64,000 nucleotides of DNA, from positions 3,703,975 to 3,767,974 of the forward strand of contig JAESIW010000180.1 of the NCBI GenBank assembly GCA_016802295.1. Direction: 5' to 3'. The notes below the pieces were generated by a model, which was given only the letters and a program-made list of their open reading frames with translations, had not been told where the DNA came from and searched no databases. A program made the translations under genes and the position numbers. Shown piece after piece: positions 57,619-64,000 of this stretch. Every line of letters begins with the position of its first letter. The first letter of the stretch is position 1. This DNA is from Brachionus rotundiformis (Eukaryota > Rotifera > Eurotatoria > Ploima > Brachionidae).

Positions 57619-58533
57619 ATTAGAATTAAGAGATAAAGAGTTTTTTTCTTTTGAAATGATTATTCAGTTATATGTCATTGATTTGTTTAAACTTATCACT
57701 ATGATGTGGGAACTGAAAACAAAAATATTAGAAATGATATTTATTCATAGATTAAAGCCTTTTTTCTTGAAAAATAAATTTTCAAATTTGCCAAAATTTT
57801 CAATTAAAATATCAATCATCGAAAATAATGGATTATATATTTGACTTATTTTTTCTCATTTATAAAATATATTTCCTATTTGTGATTACCATGTTTGCAT
57901 TTAAACAATAAATTAAAAATCAGAAAACAATATTAGTTATTTTTTTATTTTTTGTCAAATTAATATAAAAAAAAGATAAATAAAATTTTAGTCTGTGGGA
58001 TCACTGGGCTGAAATCGATTGGGTACCAGAATGGAAAATAAAACAAAAGTTTAATGATTTGTTAGTCACGTTCCGTTCCACAAGTCTTTTTAATAAGATT
58101 TTAAAATCAAGAGTGCGTTTATCGTTTTTAAGAACCTAAAAGTCTAACTGAATTTAATCATTCAATGATATATTTGACTAAAATTTGAATTTTTTTAATC
58201 ACTGAAATTATCTACCAATGTTTTTCCAAAGGCAAATTTTTTTTGACCATTAAGTTATACATTTTATTTGAACTGATATATGTTTTTTTGGTTTAAGTTA
58301 AAACTGCATTAATTGCTGTTTGAATCTACACTAAATTAAAACACAATTTAAAATTTTGTTCTTAGTTAAGCTTTTAACTCCAAGTTATAAATCTTTTTGA
58401 TAACTCAGTATAAATGAAATTATATTTAATTGTGAAAGGAGAGAACTAAAATCAAACTTTGAGAAAATTAGAATTCAAAATTTAGAAAATTTTCAACTAA
58501 AGCTTATAAATTTAATTTCAGATTTAAACAAAA
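57619..58533. other. Spacer between PRELID1-like and H4
   Basis: About 915 bp, mainly AT-rich. A more complex patch at 57990-58090 (GTGGGATCACTGGGCTGAAA..) is not recognisable as a gene or known RNA. The 3' end has TTAATTTCAG ending at 58521, 12 bases before the H4 ATG. Confidence 0.45.
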
Positions 58534-58845
58534 ATGTCTGGCCGTGGTAAAGGTGGAAAAGGTTTGGGAAAAGGAGGTGCTAAAAGACACAGAAAAGTAT
58601 TGCGTGATAATATCCAAGGAATTACAAAACCTGCAATTAGGAGATTGGCTCGTCGTGGTGGTGTCAAGCGTTTGTCAGGCCTTGTTTACGAAGAAACTCG
58701 TGGTGTCCTCAAAGTTTTCTTGGAAAATGTAATCAGAGACGCGGTCACCTACACTGAGCATGCTAAACGCAAAACTGTTACTGCCATGGATGTTGTATAT
58801 GCCTTGAAAAGACAAGGAAGAACCTTGTATGGTTTTGGCGGCTAA
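58534..58845 (+). CDS. H4: Histone H4
   Basis: Single exon, 103 codons before the stop including Met, the universal H4 length. It is nearly invariant: [20 protein letters not shown] tail, canonical helices and the LYGFGG end. It differs from the common metazoan form at two sites (Leu46 for Ile, Val50 for Ile, numbering without Met). No histone 3' stem-loop follows the stop; instead there is a T-run, an A-run and a TA repeat. H3 follows 551 bp downstream on the same strand. Confidence 0.99.
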
Positions 58846-59396
58846 TTCTTTTTTTTTAAAAAAACGAGCTTAAATGTATATATATATATTTTCAAAGGTT
58901 TGTTCAATTTTAAAAATTAATTTGTTTTTAATACAAATAATATAATGATAAAAATTTAAATTTGTCAAAGATTTGTTACTTTTCGATCAATACTATAATA
59001 TGTTAATAAAATTTAAAAAACTATTTATTTTCTTTATTGTTAACTAATAATTCCTGTCACTATATTAATACTCTACTTTTGGCTTAGCTCAAATTTTTAG
59101 ATCTTCGATATAAGTCACAGACCCAGAGCCAGCAGACAAATCTGGTGTCCATGTCACTTAGATGTTTAGTCCCAAATGTTAGACTAAGGTGAGACTTCAC
59201 TTGTATTGTTAAATCATTACTAAGTGTTTATAAACGAGACTTAATATGAACTAATCTCTTGAATTCAGCTTATTAGTGAAAAGCATGCACTGTTTTTTTA
59301 TATTTAACTAGTCTGACACGAGTTTTGATTCATTATTTTAAAAAAAAAGATTTTTATTTTAAAATTTATTTCGACAAGAGTAAAATTTAATTCAAA
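58846..59396. promoter_or_regulatory. H4-H3 spacer with possible H3 promoter
   Basis: About 550 bp. A TTTTTTTATATTTAA segment at 59292-59306, about 90 bp before the H3 start, could be a TATA element. Otherwise unremarkable. Confidence 0.3.
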
Positions 59397-59807
59397 ATGG
59401 CCAGAACCAAGCAAACAGCCCGTAAATCAACTGGTGGTAAAGCTCCACGCAAACAATTGGCTACTAAGGCCGCTCGAAAAAGCGCACCAGCCACTGGTGG
59501 AGTCAAAAAGCCACACAGATACCGTCCTGGTACAGTAGCTCTTCGTGAAATCCGTAAATACCAAAAGAGCACTGAGCTTTTGATCCGTAAACTGCCGTTT
59601 CAACGATTAGTCAGAGAAATAGCCCAAGATTTTAAAACAGACTTGCGTTTCCAATCGTCCGCTGTTGCCGCCCTACAGGAAGCCAGTGAAGCCTATTTGG
59701 TAGGACTTTTCGAAGATACCAACTTGTGCGCTATCCATGCAAAGCGTGTCACCATTATGCCCAAGGATATTCAATTGGCAAGACGTATCAGAGGAGAACG
59801 TGCCTAA
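59397..59807 (+). CDS. H3: Histone H3, mixed H3.1/H3.3-type residues
   Basis: Single exon, 136 codons before the stop including Met. The tail is canonical with Lys4, Lys9, Lys27, Lys36 and Ala31 as in replication-type H3. The variant-defining site reads Ser87-Ala88-Val89-Ala90, between H3.1/H3.2 (S-A-V-M) and H3.3 (A-A-I-G), with Ser96. Lys replaces Arg at position 53. The 3' end shows AATAAA at about 59833 and no recognisable stem-loop, suggesting a polyadenylated message. It sits near H4 but no H2A or H2B is beside them, so this is not a standard five-histone repeat. Confidence 0.98.
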   Translation: MARTKQTARKSTGGKAPRKQLATKAARKSAPATGGVKKPHRYRPGTVALREIRKYQKSTELLIRKLPFQRLVREIAQDFKTDLRFQSSAVAALQEASEAYLVGLFEDTNLCAIHAKRVTIMPKDIQLARRIRGERA

Positions 59808-60773
59808 AATCTCTGTTAGCTATTTTTAAAAAATAAAAACTCTAATTTGTTGTAATGAAACTTTTTTAAAGTTTATAATTAGTTTAGAAGATTAAAAAAT
59901 CGATTTGAAAAATTGTAAATTTTTGTTATAGATATTTTTTTCAGCTAATGATTTCAAATTAAATGTGCTGTAACAAGCCAAATAAATAAAATTTAAACAT
60001 TAAAACACATCTTTTATTTAATCAAAAAATTACTAATTAATTTGTATTAAAATATTCTTCAGATACATAGAAAAATGTTTTTAACTATTTTGTTAAATTT
60101 ATTACTATGATTAAAAATTTTTAAATGTTGCATAACCTACACCCAAAATATACTTTAAATAAACAAAATTTGGGAATAGTGAAGAAAAGACGATAATTAA
60201 AAATTTATCTAAATCTATTAAAAAAAATAAATTAAAATATATTTCCCTTAATTATTTGTACCATTTTTTTTATCTGTATCAAGTTAGTCCGATAAGTAGT
60301 ATTTTTTTAATTTAAGAGAAGCAAAATTCGACTTGTTAATTTTAAAGATATAAAAATAAAATTATGATTTGAAAAAACCGAAAAAACTTGAATATTTACA
60401 TAAGATAAAAACTAATTAACTCCTTCTATACAGAGATCAAAGGAAATCGTAATTTCTAGGTAATCATAATAAAATATTACGGCTTCAAATAAAATTGCGA
60501 AATTTAAAAAAACTAATTTTAATTTTAATTAAAAAATTATGAATCTTAGTTTTATAAAATTTCATAATTTTGTTTAGACGACACGAATATCTTTTTTTTA
60601 TAGCGTTCAATAAAAATTCAAGTATTTTTCATCTATTTTCAATTGTCTTTACAAAAAATTTAAATCCTCGAATTAGATAAGACTCCTTTTCTCGTTCATA
60701 ATCCCATAAAGCCATAAAACATTAAGATAGCACACTTAATTAGAATAAGTTATTATTTTACTATGACAAAATA
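59808..60773. other. Spacer between H3 and the LIM gene
   Basis: About 965 bp, AT-rich, no feature recognised beyond the H3 polyadenylation signal. Confidence 0.45.
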
Positions 60774-62597
60774 ATGCTGAAACATAATCGCAAGACCCCT
60801 GGAAACAAGAAAAGGGTCAGGTACGGACCAGTTAGATACGTCAATTTAAAACTTGATGAGGTAATTTTTGTTTAAATTTTGGTAATTCTTAAATTCTAAT
60901 TCTTGAATAAAGCCAATTTTTACTAATACATACCAAATAAGTGAATTGTGCCAAAAATGCGGAACTGTTCGCTCTGGACCGAACATCAATCAAGGGTAAT
61001 TATCAAAATTATTAGTCATTAAAATAATTAGTTTCATAGATGTAAAAATTGTTCGATTCCGAAGCCAACAAATTTGTTGCAACTGAACAAAAGTGAATTT
61101 TTGTCAAGAACAAAAAGAAGCTCAGAAAATCTTAATCAGGTAGATAAAGAAAATTTCAACTGTAAATCAAAATCATATGATTCTGAAATGACTGAAAAAA
61201 AACAAGATTTTGGTTCAAATGGTGAACAAATTACAAAACCAATCACAAAAGGAAAGCCAGTCATTTGTGATAATAAACAAGCTTTGGGTCCAAATGACCA
61301 ACAAATTAATCGAAATGACGAGATATCCGATTTGTCTTTTGGGGATAAAATTAAGCTATTAGAAAAAACATTTCATCCAAGGGAGCTAAAGAGCTCAATG
61401 AGAACTAGCCAAAGTTTGGAAACAACTTTAAAGCCTGTAAATAAAAGTCAGGAATTGATTAGAGACCGTGCATTTAGCAATAGAAACAATAAAATTAACG
61501 ATCAAGCTAATTCGTCCAAAAAAGAAAACCAGGTTCCAACCACAATTAGGAAATTGTTTAAAGATGAGAAATTGATTGAACCAGACATAAGTTTAAATGA
61601 TTTTGATAGAAAATCAATAGCTGAGTTTGAAAATAAAATAAATTTTTTTGAAAATAAGAAAACTCTGGGTTCAGATTTGACCAGAAGTTTGGACAACTTT
61701 GAAAAGTCCATTTATGTGGAAACTTATCAGATTAAAAGCGACTTAGATGATCTAAAATGTGCAACTTTTGGATCAAATAAAAGCTTAGATCATTCTCATT
61801 TTCATGTTGATAACTTGAACGACATACCCAGAATTTTAGAAAGTATTAGCAAAAGTAAACTTGAATCAAATAAAAAAGTGAATTCCAGTCCATCTTCTGA
61901 GGCAATGAAACAATTTTCGAAATTAATTCCCAGGGAAAGCAAAGAAACAATCGAAAATTCAGCCAAATTAGCAGTTCCAACTATAAAACCAAGAAAAAAC
62001 TTGAATAAAAACACTATAAAAGTAGTTATACTACATTTTTTATTAAAATTTCAACAAAACAACTTTAATAGGATTTAGATGAGCAAATTTTGGACAAAAA
62101 TTATAGCCAAAATACAATAATACGTCCTAAACAACGTAGGAAAATCGACACCGACAAAAATTTGGAAAGCTTTGGCATTTGTAAAGCATGTTGTAGAGAC
62201 ATAACAAGCGAATGCGTCGAAGCTGAGGGCTTTTTATGGCATTCGGAACACTTTTGTTGTTCTAAATGCAAGTGTTATTTAGCAGACAAAAAATATTTGG
62301 TGTCCGAATCGAACATTTTTTGCCTATCTTGCCATCAAATGACATTTTCAAAAGTACTAAGTTTTAATCAAAATTCTATTCAAAACTAAAATTATCTACT
62401 AGATTTGCCAAACATGTAAACTTGGTATTGACAGTGAAGAGACTAGATACACATACGAAAAGCTGAATTGGCATTCTAACTCGAATTGCTTTAAATGTTA
62501 CAGATGTTATAAAAATTTGTGTGATGTACCATTTTTGATAAAAAAAAATCTTCTCTTTTGTAGCATGAATTGTAAAAAAATATTTTTTGATAATTAA
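60774..62597 (+). CDS. Two-LIM-domain protein with N-terminal CxxC pairs
   Basis: Five exons, 60774-60860, 60913-60995, 61040-62021, 62072-62353, 62403-62597; 542 residues. The N-terminus is basic (MLKHNRKTPGNKKRVRYGPV) and then carries two Cys pairs, LCQKCG and GCKNCS, about 18 residues apart, resembling a zinc ribbon. Residues about 75-384 are a long, polar, Lys/Asn/Ser-rich region without clear structure. LIM domain 1 (CKACC..WHSEHFCCSKCKCYLADKKYL..CLSCH) and LIM domain 2 (CQTC..LNWHSNSNCFKCYRCY..FCSMNC) end the protein. LIM pairs usually mediate protein contacts at the cytoskeleton or in the nucleus. I cannot place it in a named LIM family. The acceptor of exon 2 (60912) was chosen because the nearer AG would give a stop. 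Confidence 0.8.
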
Positions 62598-64000
62598 AAA
62601 AAGCTTTAAAAATGTGTTTTATGTGAATGATAGAGTTTAAAGTTTTTTATTTTTTCAAAAAGCTAAATTTCCAGTATTTATAAAATGATAGATAATCATT
62701 GTCTTGTTAAATAAAATTAATTTGAATTTATAATTTTTACTTTAATATTAAATTAACACTCCTTTAACATTTATAAAACAGTTTTCTCGGTTTTTTCATG
62801 AACCAAAAAATTTCTATTAGATAAAATTTGATATTTTATTTTTTTGAAATTTACTTATTAAATTTAACCTTTTTAATTAAGATGAGATTATGTTGCGACT
62901 TTTAGTAGGACTTGTTTAAAATGCTTTATAATTTTTTAATATTTCTATAGAAACTTTGAAGTTATCAAAATTTAGATTAATATTTTTAATTATTTACTTG
63001 GTCATTTCACCTAATCAAAATTAAATTTGAAAAAAATTTATTCTTTTAATCTTTATTTAGCTATAATATTTCAAATATTATTAGAGAAATTTAAAATTAA
63101 AAAATGATCAAAATTTTGTACTTAAATTTTATTGACAATTCGAGGTCCAGTTGACGATAGAAAAGAAAATCGAGCAATATTCATAATTAAAGCGATAAAC
63201 ATAATAAATTTTTTAGCCGAAGGTTTATATACAAAATTCTTACCTTTTGCGATTTAGAAACGAAATAACTAAGAGAGACATTTAATTTTAAAAATTGAAA
63301 GACTAACCCATTTTAGATATATATAAATATATACACAAATGAAAATGAATATATTAACTCTTAGTTTCTATCAAAATAAACTTTTGCATGCAAGATAGTT
63401 TAGTAAATTGTTTGAAAATGAAGCGACTTTTAGCAAAAATTTGGGAAACTTATCATTTTGTATTGGTCACTATTACCATAAAAATAATTTATGAATATTC
63501 CAAAAGGTCTATTTAATTTATTTCTATTTTAGATTGTCTGGTAAACGTGTGATATCCAAAAATCAATAAAATTTTCATTTATTTTTTTCAATACAATTAG
63601 CGGAAACTAGTTGGATTCGAATAAAAAACTAGGCTTTTAAACTCAAACAAATCTATACCTTAAACAGATGTAAAAGAATAGGCACTTATTCGTAGAATCA
63701 AATTTTTATTTTTGTATATCTTGAATAATTAGTGCAGTGTGTTCATATTTAAAAAACCATTTAAATTGTATTCAATATTTTTATTTCATTTTGAAGTGTC
63801 ATTCTATTTTTTATCCACAATTATTAGCTAGATATAAAAATCTATCTAGAGGTAGTTTGACTTGTTATATTAAGCCAGAATTAACTTGAGTTATCATAAA
63901 AATATAAAGACTTGAAATTTTATTATCTAACTAAATATTATTTAAAAGCTTAAATTATTTTCTTAAATTTTTATTAAATATCAAATTTAAAATCAGCTCT
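62598..64000. other. AT-rich 3' end of the window, no gene seen
   Basis: About 1.4 kb downstream of the LIM gene, with no coding exon, RNA gene or repeat that I can support. Confidence 0.5.

Noticed and set aside
60913..60945. Acceptor at 60941 for LIM gene exon 2
   Set aside because: Joining there in phase would put TGA first; the acceptor at 60912 keeps frame into the CxxC motif.
1..64000. CRISPR arrays, operons with Shine-Dalgarno sites, or prophage
   Set aside because: Introns, histones and animal protein families show a eukaryotic chromosome; no regularly spaced repeat array was seen.

Overview
The window is a very AT-rich (estimated by eye, not counted), intron-bearing metazoan chromosome segment. 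Most introns are short (about 45-60 bp, GT-AG) and a few exceed 300 bp. The protein set is animal: EBF/Collier, cytoplasmic dynein intermediate chain, a KIF14-type kinesin with an FHA domain, LMF1, a ZnT-type zinc transporter, a clarin-like protein, an adducin-head protein and LIM and PWWP proteins. Base composition, compactness and a long-tailed H2A would suit an AT-rich rotifer such as a Brachionus-like monogonont. That is a guess; nothing here proves the taxon.

Layout. 1-180 is the 5' end of a leftward gene (type II membrane protein) cut by the window edge. 4.4-13.9 kb holds MBF1, a frameshifted Tc1/mariner relic and the nine-exon KIF14-like kinesin, whose introns carry a piggyBac-type MITE and a tRNA-derived SINE. 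14.8-16.7 kb holds a cluster of inverted tRNA-Ala/tRNA-His pairs around a small two-exon membrane-protein gene. 17.4-29.9 kb is gene-dense: dynein intermediate chain (-), histone H2A (+), BRX1 (-), ATP13A1 P5A-ATPase (+) and LMF1 (+). 30.4-31.1 kb repeats the tRNA palindrome exactly. 31.3-36.0 kb has a ZnT zinc transporter, a clarin-like gene and a PWWP3/MUM1-like gene.

36.0-50.5 kb is a gene-poor domain around the seven-exon EBF gene (-). It contains a CR1-type LINE relic and a decayed homeobox, and probably much of the EBF regulatory DNA. 50.5-62.6 kb is gene-dense again: RUVBL2 (-), adducin-like (+), METTL23-like (+), archease (-), a small COX14-like membrane protein (-), PRELID1-like (+), histones H4 and H3 (+) and a two-LIM-domain protein (+).

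Themes. Most genes are housekeeping: chromatin (H2A, H3, H4, RUVBL2, PWWP), ribosome and RNA maturation (BRX1, archease, tRNAs), the ER (ATP13A1, LMF1), mitochondria (PRELID1, COX14-like) and motors (KIF14, DYNC1I). Several genes form head-to-head pairs whose start codons lie about 470-500 bp apart. Several same-strand pairs are only 63-199 bp apart, with an acceptor-like AG just before the downstream ATG.

Exon boundaries were derived by hand from GT-AG sites, phase continuity and remembered family sequence, so single-base errors are possible. The most unusual structure is the pair of 722-bp palindromic units at 15934 and 30409. Each is bounded exactly by tRNA-Ala 5' ends, and its tRNA-Ala and tRNA-His genes are separated by a single G.
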